Shown: positions 8,302 through 16,338 of the stretch, one piece after another | How positions within the stretch are numbered: the first letter of the stretch is position 1 | How the letters are laid out: each line of letters starts with the position of its first letter | Assembly (NCBI RefSeq): GCF_022664455.2 | Contig: NZ_JAKRKC020000002.1 | Coordinates: 434,001 to 498,000, forward strand | Direction: 5' to 3' | DNA length: 64,000 nucleotides | From: Actinomadura luzonensis | GTDB taxonomy: Bacteria; Actinomycetota; Actinomycetes; Streptosporangiales; Streptosporangiaceae | Translations under genes and position numbers: made by a program | Notes under the pieces: generated by a model | The model's database searches: none | What the model was told of the DNA's origin: nothing | What the model saw: the letters and a program-made list of their open reading frames with translations, nothing else

Positions 8302-8339
8302 GAGGCCGAAGGGCACCGCGAGACGGGGACTTTCGGTGG
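8302..8339. promoter_or_regulatory. Two DevR/OsdR-like boxes upstream of adhE
   Basis: GGGGACTTTCGGTGG at 8325-8339 and, on the other strand, GGTGCCCTTCGGCC within 8302-8317 both resemble the GGGACxTTNGGCCC core recognised by DevR/DosR-type response regulators in mycobacteria and streptomycetes. They lie 90-125 bases before the adhE start. No regulator gene of this type is in the window. Confidence 0.4.
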
Positions 8340-8361
8340 TGGCGCGCCCCGCGCCGACTGC

Positions 8362-8399
8362 GTAACCAAACGTTACCTGATGATTACTTTGGGTAGTAT
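8362..8399 (+). promoter_or_regulatory. Inverted repeat and candidate promoter of the acyl-CoA ligase gene
   Basis: GTAAC (8362-8366) and GTTAC (8372-8376) form an inverted repeat around CCAAA. The second arm is part of a possible -35 (GTTACC, 8372-8377) that stands 16 bases before TAGTAT (8394-8399). The start codon is 42 bases further on, so the repeat could be a repressor site over the promoter. Confidence 0.4.
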
Positions 8400-8440
8400 C
8401 TCCTTGTCAGCGCCAGACAAAGGAGAGGAAGTGCCGGGCC

Positions 8441-10084
8441 GTGAACGCCGAACTGCGCGAGCTGGCCACCACCGTCCACCCCGATCCGGTCACCGCGGCG
8501 CGTCACCGCGCCGTCGGCCACTGGCGCGACGAGACCGTCGTCGACGACCTCGCCCGCGCCCGTGCCGCCGTCCCCGGCCAGGTCGCGCTCATCGCCTCGT
8601 CGGCGCACCGCAGGGAGCGGGCGCGCACGCTGACGTACGGCGAACTGGGCGAGCGGGCCGACCGGTTCGCCGCCGGCCTGCACGCGCTGGGCGTGCGGCG
8701 CGGCCAGGTCGTCGCCTTCCAGCTGCCCAACTGGTGGGAGACCGTCGCGCTCGCGCTGGCCTGCGCCCACCTCGGCGCGGTCGTGCTGCCGCTCAAGCTC
8801 GGCATGGGCGCGCACGAGCTGCGCCGCAGGCTGCGCGTCTGCGGCGCGGCCGTGTGCGTCACCGTGGACCGCTGGGACGGCGTCGAGCACGCCGGAGTCC
8901 TGGCCGAGGCGGCCACCGGGCTGCCCGGGCTGCGCCATCGCGTGGTCCTGGGCGACGCGGCGGCCACCGCCGCCGTCGACTTCGACGCCCGGCTGCGCGG
9001 CGCGCGCGGCCCGCTCCCGCCGCCGACTCCGCTGAGCGCCGACGAGGTGGCGCTGGTGGCCTTCACCTCGGGCACGACCGGCGACGCCCTCGGCGTCCTG
9101 CACAGCTCCAACACCATGTACGCGGCCATCTCCCGCACCGACGGCCCCGTCCAGGACCCGGTCGCGGTCGCCAGCGTGATCGGCGTCCCCGCGGGCTACC
9201 GGAAGATCGTGCTGGAGACCGTCCTGCGCCGCCGCCGCGTGCTGATCAGCGACAGCCCCGACCCGGGACGCTGGCTCGCCCTGCTGGCCGAGCACCGGGC
9301 CACGTCCATGACCGCCATCCCGCGCCTGCTCCGCGACCTGGCCGCCGAGCAGCGGCTGCGCCCGCGGCCGCTCACCGAGCTGCGGAGGCTGAACAGCATC
9401 GCCGCGCCGCTGACGGTCGCGGACGCGCTGCTGATCCGCGAGCACCTGGGCGCCGAGCTGGTCAACGGCTGGGGGATGACCGAGACCGGCGGCGGCCTCG
9501 GCACCAGCGCGGCCGACCCGCCCGGCTGGCCCGGCCGCAGCATCGGCACGCCCCGCCGCGGCGTCGAGGTGCGGTTGCGGGACGAGCCCGGCGCCGGGCC
9601 CGGCGTGCGGCGGCTCGCCGTCCGCAGCCCCTCCGTCTGCCTCGGCACCTTCCGGCGCGACACCGGCCGCCCGGTCTGGCTGCCGCGCGAGCACGACGGC
9701 TGGTACGACACCGGCGACCTCGTCCGCGACGACGGGCGCGGCGGCCTGCAGTACCTCGGCCGCGCCGCCGACCGCATCTCCGGCCCCGGCGCGAGCATGA
9801 TCCCCGTCCACGACGTCGAGGAGGGCCTGCGCAAGCACGCGGGCGTCGCCGACGTGGCCCTGGTGGGCTACCCCAGCGCCGAACACGGCGAGCTGCCGTG
9901 CGCCGTCGTCGTCCCCGCCGCCGACCCGCCCCCGTCCCTGAAGGAGCTGCGCGACCACCTGACCGGGCGCGGCATGTCCCGCTGGCAGCTGCCCACCCGC
10001 CTGCTCCTCGCCCCGGCCCTGCCCCGCAACGACCTCGGCAAGGTGCGCAAGGACCAGCTCAGGCAGCGCTGCACCACCTCCTGA
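8441..10084 (+). CDS. AMP-dependent acyl-CoA synthetase/ligase
   Basis: 547 residues, GTG start at 8441 after AGGAGAGGAA. The adenylate-forming motifs are in order: FTSGTTGDALGVLHSS (P-loop, about residue 205), GWGMTETGG, WYDTGDLV, the hinge AADRISGPGASMI and a C-terminal RNDLGKVRKDQL holding the catalytic lysine. It should activate a carboxylic acid as acyl-AMP and then make the CoA thioester. In the P-loop the usual PKG is ALG, so the common lysine is missing, and the region after the P-loop (SVIGVPAGYRKIVLETVLRRRRVLISD) is short and arginine-rich compared with CaiC/FadD-like relatives. It may be altered in specificity or weak in activity. Substrate unknown. Confidence 0.88.
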   Translation: MNAELRELATTVHPDPVTAARHRAVGHWRDETVVDDLARARAAVPGQVALIASSAHRRERARTLTYGELGERADRFAAGLHALGVRRGQVVAFQLPNWWETVALALACAHLGAVVLPLKLGMGAHELRRRLRVCGAAVCVTVDRWDGVEHAGVLAEAATGLPGLRHRVVLGDAAATAAVDFDARLRGARGPLPPPTPLSADEVALVAFTSGTTGDALGVLHSSNTMYAAISRTDGPVQDPVAVASVIGVPAGYRKIVLETVLRRRRVLISDSPDPGRWLALLAEHRATSMTAIPRLLRDLAAEQRLRPRPLTELRRLNSIAAPLTVADALLIREHLGAELVNGWGMTETGGGLGTSAADPPGWPGRSIGTPRRGVEVRLRDEPGAGPGVRRLAVRSPSVCLGTFRRDTGRPVWLPREHDGWYDTGDLVRDDGRGGLQYLGRAADRISGPGASMIPVHDVEEGLRKHAGVADVALVGYPSAEHGELPCAVVVPAADPPPSLKELRDHLTGRGMSRWQLPTRLLLAPALPRNDLGKVRKDQLRQRCTTS

Positions 10085-10111
10085 CGCGTCGCGCGCGGGC
10101 CGGGGGTGCCG

Positions 10112-10867
10112 TCAGGCGGCTTCGAGGACGAAGAACAGGAAGCTCAGGAACCGGGTGCCGGTGCGCCCGCGCAACTCCTCGGGGAACAGCTCGCGCGCCT
10201 CCGGCACGAACGGCGGTTCGCTGATGACGCCGATGCGGAAGCCGGCCGCGGTGAAGGCCTCCGTCATCGCGTGCAGCGGACGGTCCCAGAAGCTCAACCG
10301 GGCGGTCTGCCCGCCCATGGTCCACTCCTCGACCCGGTTGCGGATCTCGAAGTACTGGGGCTTCTCGCCGGCCATGCACTGCGTGAGGGTGATGACGAAG
10401 GGGTGGTCGACCGAGACGAGGAGCCGGCCGCCGGGCCTCAGCACGCGCCGCAGCTCGGCCAGCGCCGGCCCCCAGTCCTTCAGGTAGTGCAGCACCAGCG
10501 ACGCGACGACGTCGTCGAACGCGTCGTCGGGGAAGGGCAGGGGAGCGCCCAGGTCGGCGACCCGCAGGTCGGCGTCGGCGCCGAGCCGCCGCCGGGCCTG
10601 CTCCAGCATGCCGGCGCTCGCGTCGATGCCGGTGACGATCGCGCCGCGATCGCGCAGCGCGGCGAACAGGGGGCCGGAGCCGCAGCCGGCGTCGAGGACG
10701 CGCCGGCCGGCCACGTCGCCGGCGAGGTCCAGCATCGCGGGCCGCTCGTAGTAGGCGTTCACGAGACTGGTGTCGTTCTCGGCCGTGTACCCTTCGGCGA
10801 TCTGGTCGTAGTCGTTGAGACGGGGCGAGAAGGCGGTCTCGGGCGGCTTCTCCGGCATGGCGGACAT
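10112..10867 (-). CDS. Class I SAM-dependent methyltransferase
   Basis: 251 residues from the ATG at 10867 (a second ATG at 10858 is three codons in). The SAM-binding motif I is VLDAGCGSGPLFAALRDRGA, followed by the acidic VTGIDASAGML, the motif IV region FDDVVASLVLHYLKDW and RRVLRPGGRLLVSVDHP, which together fit the Methyltransf_11 fold. The substrate domain after residue 150 (FEIRNRVEEWTMGGQTARLSFWDRPLHAMTEAF) is the form seen in small-molecule methyltransferases. No ribosome site is clear before either ATG. The neighbouring MFS gene is divergent with about 90 bases between them. Substrate unknown. Confidence 0.88.
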   Translation of the reverse strand: MSAMPEKPPETAFSPRLNDYDQIAEGYTAENDTSLVNAYYERPAMLDLAGDVAGRRVLDAGCGSGPLFAALRDRGAIVTGIDASAGMLEQARRRLGADADLRVADLGAPLPFPDDAFDDVVASLVLHYLKDWGPALAELRRVLRPGGRLLVSVDHPFVITLTQCMAGEKPQYFEIRNRVEEWTMGGQTARLSFWDRPLHAMTEAFTAAGFRIGVISEPPFVPEARELFPEELRGRTGTRFLSFLFFVLEAA

Positions 10868-10904
10868 GACGGCTATTGTGGACCATCGCCACCCCGGGCC
10901 CCGC

Positions 10905-10948
10905 CCGCCACGGAGCCGCCACGGAGCCGCCACGGAGCCGCCACGGAG
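10905..10948. repeat. Four tandem copies of an 11-bp unit
   Basis: CCGCCACGGAG occurs four times in a row (10905-10915, 10916-10926, 10927-10937, 10938-10948) between the divergent methyltransferase and MFS genes. The last copy supplies the GGAG ribosome site of the MFS gene, so copy-number change would alter the leader length. Confidence 0.9.
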
Positions 10949-10957
10949 AAGAAGCTC

Positions 10958-12250
10958 GTGACCGACCTCGTCCCGCTGCGCAGGAACGCGCGTTTCCAGC
11001 TGTTGTGGGCCGGCAGCGCGGTCTCCGCGCTGGGGTCGGAGCTCACCAGGCTCGCCATGCCGCTGCTGGTGCTGGCGCTCACCGGCTCGCCCGGGTCGGC
11101 GGGCCTGGTCGCCGGGGCCCGGACCGTCGGCTTCCTCGCCGTGCAACTGCCGGCCGGCGTGTGGGTGGACCGCTGGGACCGCCGCCGCACCCTGATCACC
11201 GCGCAGGGCCTCCAGACGGTCGTCTCCGCGCTGCTGACCGTGCTCGTCGTCACCGGCCGGGCGCAGGTCTGGCAGTTCGTGACGCTCGCGGTGCTGGACG
11301 GGCTGTGCGCCGCGTTCACCGGACCCGCCCGGGACACGGCGATCCGCGGCGTCGTCCCCCCGGAGCAGCTGCACAGCGCGTACGCGCAGGAGGAGGCCCG
11401 TACCCACGCGGCCGGGCTGCTCGGCCCGCCGCTCGGCGGCCTGCTGTACGGCCTCGGGCGGGCGGTGCCCTTCGTCGCCGACACCGTCACGTTCCTCGCC
11501 GCCACGCTCTGCTACGTCGGCGCGAAGGTGCCGCGCCGCCCGGCGGACGAGCCGCGGGCCCCCGTACCGGAGGACGGCGGGAAGCGGCCGCGCGGCATGC
11601 GCCGGGAAGCGACCGAGGCCGTCGCCTGGCTGTGGCGCCGGCCCGGCCTGCGGGAGGTCACCGCGGCGGTGATGGTCCTCAACCTGCTGGGCGGGGCGTT
11701 CCTCATCCCGCTGATCGTGCTCGTCGGCGAGCGCGGCGGCGACGCGCGCGTCACCGGCACGGTCCTGGCCGGTCTCGGTGCCGGCGGGCTGGCCGGTGCG
11801 CTGCTGTCGGGCCGCGTCAGCAGGCTCCTGCCGCCCGGCAGGCTGCTGCCGGCCGTCGTGGCGGTCTTCGGCGCGGCGCTGGCGGCCACGGCGCTGCCCT
11901 GGGGGACGTGGTGGCCGATGATCCCGCTGGTGCTCGTCACCCTGTCGACGCCCGCGCTGAACGTGGTGATGAACGTGGTCGTCGCGCGGCTGGTGCCGGA
12001 GGCGATGCTCGGCCGGATGGGCGCGGTCCTGAGCATGGGCGGGACGGCGCTCAAGCCTCTGGGGCCGGTGCTCGGCGGGGCGCTGGCGGCGGCGCTGGGC
12101 GGCGCGGGGGCGCTCGTCGCGCTGGGCGGGCTGCTCGGCCTGACCGCCGCGGTGGCCGGGCTCAGCCCGGAGCTGCGCCGTTTCACCGGAGAGGCCCCCG
12201 CGGCCGGAGACGACGAAGCAGGCTCCCGTCCCGTGCCGGAACCCGGATGA
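10958..12250 (+). CDS. MFS transporter, EntS/MFS_3-type exporter
   Basis: 430 residues from the GTG at 10958, which follows ACGGAGAAGAAG. About 12 hydrophobic segments are visible, with the motif-A-like VWVDRWDRRRTLIT between segments 2 and 3 and FTGPARDTAIRGVVPPEQLHSA in the region typical of the enterobactin-exporter/MefA-like branch. A charged cytoplasmic loop (PRRPADEPRAPVPEDGGKRP) separates the two halves. It probably exports a small molecule or drug using the proton gradient. The substrate is not predictable; the methyltransferase next door could modify the same compound, but that is only proximity. Confidence 0.88.
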   Translation: MTDLVPLRRNARFQLLWAGSAVSALGSELTRLAMPLLVLALTGSPGSAGLVAGARTVGFLAVQLPAGVWVDRWDRRRTLITAQGLQTVVSALLTVLVVTGRAQVWQFVTLAVLDGLCAAFTGPARDTAIRGVVPPEQLHSAYAQEEARTHAAGLLGPPLGGLLYGLGRAVPFVADTVTFLAATLCYVGAKVPRRPADEPRAPVPEDGGKRPRGMRREATEAVAWLWRRPGLREVTAAVMVLNLLGGAFLIPLIVLVGERGGDARVTGTVLAGLGAGGLAGALLSGRVSRLLPPGRLLPAVVAVFGAALAATALPWGTWWPMIPLVLVTLSTPALNVVMNVVVARLVPEAMLGRMGAVLSMGGTALKPLGPVLGGALAAALGGAGALVALGGLLGLTAAVAGLSPELRRFTGEAPAAGDDEAGSRPVPEPG

Positions 12251-12356
12251 CCGGGCCGTCCGCCCGCTGATCATCAGGACTTCGACCCCCGCCGCCACGG
12301 ACCTTCGGCCTCATGATCGGCCGCCCTTGGGCTCCTACCCTGGTGCCTGGCCCGAA

Positions 12357-12640
12357 CTCGCGGGCCACCATGGCCGTCACCCCGGAAGTGGCCGCTGCCT
12401 GGGACGAGGTGTACTGGCTGATGGCCGGCGCGCTCATCGCGCTGGAGGCGCGCATCTACGCGGCCGCCGGCGTGCGGGGCGGCGACACCCTGCGCCGCTG
12501 GCGGGTGGTCGAGCGCCGGGAGGAAACGGCGGAGACGGTCTCGTTCCTGCTGCGCCCGGCCGACGACGCCCCGGTCCCGCCCGCCCGGCCCGGCCAGTAC
12601 GTCAGCGTCCGCGTCCGCATGGCTGGGCACCGGCTGACGG
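12357..12640 (+). pseudogene. Internal fragment of a flavohemoglobin (nitric oxide dioxygenase) gene
   Basis: The frame gives MAVTPEVAAAWDEVYWLMAG, then LIALEARIYAAAGV, which is the end of the globin domain, and RRWRVVERREETAETVSFLL with RPGQYVSVRVRMAGHR, the start of the FAD-binding domain of Hmp-type proteins. The heme-binding part before it and the FAD/NAD domains after it (about 75% of a 400-residue protein) are missing; after AGHR the frame becomes unrelated. So both ends have been removed and only the domain junction is left. It is flanked by intact genes on both sides. The rest of 12251-12668 has nothing else recognisable. Confidence 0.7.
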
Positions 12641-12668
12641 CGGCAGGCCGCCGGCCGCGGCCTGCGCC

Positions 12669-13682
12669 TCAGCGGCGGGGGTCGATGTGGATCTTCGGGC
12701 CGGGCCCGGCGCCGGGCGGGCGGCGGCCGGCCAGGACGCCGGCGGTCCCGGCGAGGCCGACCGTCGCGGCGACGAGGGGACGGGCGTCCACCGAGCCCGA
12801 GGCGTAGGCGGCGATCGCTCCGGCGAGGCCGGCCGAGCCGCCGAGGACGCCGACGACGGTGACGTCCTTGAGCACCAGGTCGCGGGTGTCGATCGTGGAC
12901 GGGGTCCCGGCCAGGCCGATGCAGACCACCCGCCGGCCGGGCTCGACGAGGGCGGCCGCGAGCGCGGGCAGCTCGGGCGCGTTGGAGGCGTCGATGACGG
13001 CGTCCCACGGCAGGGCCGGCAGCGACCCCCGGGTCCAGGCGCCGGCGAAGCCGAGGCTCGCGGCCAGGCGGAGACCGTGCTCGTCGCGCCCCATCAGGTG
13101 CACCTCGGCTCCGGCGGCCCGGGCGAACAGCGCCGTGAGCAGGCCGATCGTGCCGGTGCCCAGGACCAGCAGCCGATCGCCCGCCTCCAGTCCCGCGGCG
13201 CGCACGGCCCGCAACGCGTTGCCGCCGGGTTCGACGAGCGCCCCGAGCGTGGCGTCCACGGCGTCCGGCAGGGGGTGCAGGGCGGTGGCGGGCACCGCGA
13301 GCCGTTCGGCCAGCGCGCCCGGGCGGCCCCGGCTGATGCCGAGCTCGGCGAGCTCGGCGCACACGTGGTGGCGGCCGGCCCGGCAGCGGCCGCAACGGCC
13401 GCAGCCGAGCATGGTGTCGCCGGTGACGCGCCGCCCGAGCCAGGAGGGGTCCACGCCCTCGCCGGCCGCGCTGACCCGCCCGCACCACTCGTGGCCGGGG
13501 CGCAGCGGGTACCAGGAGCGGCCGGTGCGCAGGTAGCTCATGCCGCCGGTGAACAGCTCGACGTCGGTGCCGCACACGCCGGCCCGCTCGACGTCCACGA
13601 CTACCTCGCCCGGCGCGGCGGCGGGCGGCTCGACCTCGTGGACCTCGGCCTTTCCCGGGCCGGTCAGGACCAGGGCGCGCAT
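12669..13682 (-). CDS. Zinc-dependent medium-chain alcohol/sugar dehydrogenase
   Basis: 337 residues. Catalytic-zinc ligands are seen in ERAGVCGTDVELF (Cys about 37) and RPGHEWCGRV (His-Glu); the structural-zinc lobe is CGRCGRCRAGRHHVC; the Rossmann motif is LVLGTGTIGLL. The pattern is of glucose/threonine/sorbitol dehydrogenases that oxidise a polyol or aldose with NAD(P)+. It is divergent from an IlvD/Edd-type dehydratase and an SDR, so it may be the first step of a non-phosphorylating sugar-acid route. No clear ribosome site precedes the ATG, so the start is uncertain by a few codons. It ends in a proline-rich tail (GRRPPGAGPGPKIHIDPRR). Confidence 0.88.
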   Translation of the reverse strand: MRALVLTGPGKAEVHEVEPPAAAPGEVVVDVERAGVCGTDVELFTGGMSYLRTGRSWYPLRPGHEWCGRVSAAGEGVDPSWLGRRVTGDTMLGCGRCGRCRAGRHHVCAELAELGISRGRPGALAERLAVPATALHPLPDAVDATLGALVEPGGNALRAVRAAGLEAGDRLLVLGTGTIGLLTALFARAAGAEVHLMGRDEHGLRLAASLGFAGAWTRGSLPALPWDAVIDASNAPELPALAAALVEPGRRVVCIGLAGTPSTIDTRDLVLKDVTVVGVLGGSAGLAGAIAAYASGSVDARPLVAATVGLAGTAGVLAGRRPPGAGPGPKIHIDPRR

Positions 13683-13766
13683 CTAGCGGGGTCCGACGAC
13701 GGGGATCTGGTGGGGGCGCGCGCCGGGCGCGCCGATGCGCATCACGTTCCGCAGATTAGATCACCA

Positions 13767-13781
13767 TTCCATGAAACGGAA
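13767..13781. promoter_or_regulatory. TTCC-N7-GGAA inverted repeat in the divergent sugar-acid promoter region
   Basis: TTCCATGAAACGGAA is a short dyad of the sort bound by IclR-family regulators, placed in the AT-rich 176-base space between the dehydrogenase and dehydratase genes. TATTCT at 13797-13802 could be a -10 for the dehydratase. No regulator of this family is nearby, so the site is tentative. Confidence 0.3.
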
Positions 13782-13858
13782 GTTTTTCCCACGGTGTATT
13801 CTCCGTCTGGGTTTCACGCACCGGAGCGAAATTCCAATTAACGGAAAGGGTGATGGCC

Positions 13859-15568
13859 ATGCCGGGAAGCCGGAGCGCCCAGTGGTACGCCGGCGGCGAC
13901 CGCAACGCCTACATCCACCGGGCGTGGATGCGGCGCGGGCTGCCGTCCGACGCCTTCGACGGCCGGCCGCACATCGCGATCGCCAACACCGCCTCCGACC
14001 TCACCCCCTGCAACATGCACCTCGACGAGGTCGCCGAGCACGTCAAGCACGGCGTGTGGGAGGCGGGCGGCGTCCCGCTGAACCTGCCGGTGGTGTCCCT
14101 CGGCGAGACGAACGTGCGCCCCACCGCGATGCTCTGGCGCAACATGGCGGCGATGGCCGTCGAGGAGATGCTGCGGGCCAACCCGATCGACGGCGTCGTG
14201 CTGCTCGGCGGCTGCGACAAGACCATCCCCGCGCTGCTCATGGCCGCCTCCTCGGTCGACCTGCCCGCGGTCGTCGTCCCCGGCGGGCCGATGCTCACCG
14301 GCACCTTCCGGGGCGCGCCGCTCGGCTGCGGCACCGACGTGTGGAAGCTCAGCGAGGAGGTCCGCGCCGGCACCCTCAGCCAGGCCGACTTCCTGCGCTC
14401 GGAGTCGTCCATGATCCGCAGCAAGGGCCACTGCAACACGATGGGCACCGCCTCCACCATGGGCCTGCTCGCCGAGGTGCTCGGCATGACCCTGCCCGGC
14501 CTGGCCGGCACCCCCGCCGCCGACAGCCGCCTGCTCGAAGGCGCTCACGAGACCGGCCGCCTCATCGTCGGCATGATCGCCGACGGCCGCCGCCCGTCCG
14601 ACGTCATGACGCGCGGCTCGTTCCTGAACGCGATCGTCGCGCTGGCCGCGCTCGGCGGCTCCACCAACGCCGTCGTGCACCTGCTGGCCATCGCCGGGCG
14701 GCTCGGCGTCGAGCTGACCCAGGACGACTTCGACCGCACCGGCTCCGGCGTCCCCCTGCTCGTGGACCTGCAGCCCGCCGGCCGGCACCTGATGGAGGAC
14801 CTGTACCGGGCCGGCGGCCTGCACGCGGTGCTGGCCGAGGTGCGCGACCTGCTCGACCCGGCGGCGATCACCGTCACCGGCCGCCCGCTCGTCGAGGCCC
14901 TGGACGGGGCGGCGGTCCACGACCGCGACGTGATCCGCTCCCGGCGGCAGCCGCTCCAGCAGGACGCCGGCATCGCCGTCCTGTACGGCAACCTCGCCCC
15001 CGACGGCGCCGTGATCAAGCCCGCCGCCGCCTCGCCGCACCTGCTCCGGCACCGCGGCCCCGCCGTCGTCTTCGACTCGATCGAGGACTTCCACGCCCGC
15101 ATCGACGACCTCGACGTCACCCCGGACTCGGTGCTGGTGCTGCGCGGCTGCGGCCCCAAGGGCTACCCCGGCATGCCCGAGGTGTCCAACATGCCGCTGC
15201 CGCCCAAGCTGCTCGCCCAGGGCGTGCGCGACATGGTGCGCATCTGCGACGGCCGGATGAGCGGCACCGCGTACGGCACCGTCGTCCTGCACGTCGCGCC
15301 CGAGGCCGCCGCCGGCGGGCCGCTCGGCCTGGTCCGCACCGGCGACATGATCATTCTCGACGTTCCCGGGAGACGGCTCGACATCGACATCCCCGCCGAG
15401 GAACTGGCCGCCCGCGAGCCGTCCCCGGAGATGACCGCCGCGTTCGCCCGCCCGTCCCGTGGCTGGCAGCGCCTCTACGTCGAGACCGTCCGGCAGGCCG
15501 ACACCGGCGCCGACCTCGACTTCCTCGTCGGCTCCAGCGGCGACGCCGTCCCCCGCGAATCCCACTGA
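13859..15568 (+). CDS. IlvD/Edd family sugar-acid dehydratase
   Basis: 569 residues from the ATG at 13859, with GGAAAGGG 9 bases upstream (GTG 13850 and ATG 13853 are too close). Three cysteines of the iron-sulfur cluster are in TPCNMHLDEV, LLGGCDKTIPALLMA and GHCNTMGTASTM. The C-terminal swivel has the family VLRGCGPKGYPGMPEVSNMP and ICDGRMSGTAYGTVVLHVAPEA. The sequence is closer to the aldonate dehydratases (arabonate, xylonate, galactonate) than to dihydroxyacid dehydratase, so it probably removes water from a sugar acid to give a 2-keto-3-deoxy acid. An SDR gene follows by 11 bases in the same operon and could oxidise that product. Confidence 0.9.
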   Translation: MPGSRSAQWYAGGDRNAYIHRAWMRRGLPSDAFDGRPHIAIANTASDLTPCNMHLDEVAEHVKHGVWEAGGVPLNLPVVSLGETNVRPTAMLWRNMAAMAVEEMLRANPIDGVVLLGGCDKTIPALLMAASSVDLPAVVVPGGPMLTGTFRGAPLGCGTDVWKLSEEVRAGTLSQADFLRSESSMIRSKGHCNTMGTASTMGLLAEVLGMTLPGLAGTPAADSRLLEGAHETGRLIVGMIADGRRPSDVMTRGSFLNAIVALAALGGSTNAVVHLLAIAGRLGVELTQDDFDRTGSGVPLLVDLQPAGRHLMEDLYRAGGLHAVLAEVRDLLDPAAITVTGRPLVEALDGAAVHDRDVIRSRRQPLQQDAGIAVLYGNLAPDGAVIKPAAASPHLLRHRGPAVVFDSIEDFHARIDDLDVTPDSVLVLRGCGPKGYPGMPEVSNMPLPPKLLAQGVRDMVRICDGRMSGTAYGTVVLHVAPEAAAGGPLGLVRTGDMIILDVPGRRLDIDIPAEELAAREPSPEMTAAFARPSRGWQRLYVETVRQADTGADLDFLVGSSGDAVPRESH

Positions 15569-15579
15569 AAGGACCGCCC

Positions 15580-16257
15580 ATGTCCCGCACCGCCCTCATC
15601 ACCGGCGGCGTCAGCGGCCTCGGCGCGGCCGCCGCCGTCCGCCTCGCGGCCGACGGCGTCAAGGTGGTCACCCTGGACGTGGCCGGCGGCGCCGACCTGG
15701 TCGTGGACGTCACCGACCCGGCCGCCGTCCAGGCCGCCGCCGACGAGGTGGGCCCGGTCGACATCCTGGTCAACTCCGCCGGCGTCATCGGGCCCAACGC
15801 ACCCCTGTGGGAGCTGCCGCTGGACGGCTGGCGGCGCACGTTCGCGGTGAACGTGGACGGCACCTTCCACACCTGCCGCGCGTTCGTGCCCGGCATGCGC
15901 GAGCGCGGCTGGGGCCGCGTCGTCAACCTCGCCAGCATGGCCGGCAAGGACGGCAACCCGAACATGGCCCCTTACTCCGCCTCCAAGGCCGCCGTCATCG
16001 CGCTGACCAAGTCGCTCGGCAAGGAGCTGGCCACCAGCGGCGTCCTGGTCAACGCCGTCGCGCCCGCCGTCATCGAGACCCCGATGAACGCCGCCACCGC
16101 CCCCGAGGCGCTGGCCCACATCACGAGCCTCATCCCCATGCGCCGCGTCGGCAGGCCCGAGGAGGTCGCTGAGCTGATCGCCTGGCTGGCCTCGGACAAG
16201 GTCAGCTTCTCCACCGGCGCCGTCTACGACATCAGCGGCGGCCGCGCCACCTACTGA
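15580..16257 (+). CDS. SDR family oxidoreductase, likely sugar-acid pathway dehydrogenase
   Basis: 225 residues, ATG at 15580 with GAAAGGA upstream. The cofactor motif is TGGVSGLGAA (TGxxxGxG), the NSAG motif is VNSAGVIGPN, and the catalytic set is LASMAGKDGN (Ser), YSASKAAV (Tyr-x-x-x-Lys). The short acidic cluster at the end of beta-2 (LDVAGGADLVVDV) suggests NAD+ rather than NADP+. Co-transcription with an aldonate-type dehydratase fits a 2-keto-3-deoxy-acid dehydrogenase such as those of the L-fucose or L-galactose oxidative routes; this role is inferred from context. It ends 82 bases before the convergent LacI gene. Confidence 0.9.
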   Translation: MSRTALITGGVSGLGAAAAVRLAADGVKVVTLDVAGGADLVVDVTDPAAVQAAADEVGPVDILVNSAGVIGPNAPLWELPLDGWRRTFAVNVDGTFHTCRAFVPGMRERGWGRVVNLASMAGKDGNPNMAPYSASKAAVIALTKSLGKELATSGVLVNAVAPAVIETPMNAATAPEALAHITSLIPMRRVGRPEEVAELIAWLASDKVSFSTGAVYDISGGRATY

Positions 16258-16260
16258 CGG

Positions 16261-16274
16261 CCGGCCCGGGCCGG
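16261..16274. terminator. GC-rich palindrome between convergent genes
   Basis: CCGGCCCGGGCCGG is a perfect 14-bp palindrome 4 bases after the SDR stop and before the convergent LacI stop at 16339. It has no loop and no T-run, so a termination role is only suggested by position. Confidence 0.3.
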
Positions 16275-16338
16275 GCGGTCCACTCACGCCGGCAGCTCCA
16301 GGCGCCGCCGGCGGAACGCCGACGCGCTCGGGGCCGCC

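Noticed and set aside
5151..8303. 1050-residue plus-strand open frame opposite adhE
   Set aside because: It is antisense to a complete, motif-rich AdhE; its translation is Arg/Gly/Val-rich low-complexity typical of shadow frames in high-GC DNA.
10905..10948. Short tandem repeats as a CRISPR array
   Set aside because: Units of 11-12 bp without spacers and no cas genes nearby; simple tandem repeats.
10112..12298. 728-residue minus-strand fusion of an unknown domain with the methyltransferase
   Set aside because: The upstream part is antisense to the MFS transporter; the methyltransferase has its own ATG at 10867.
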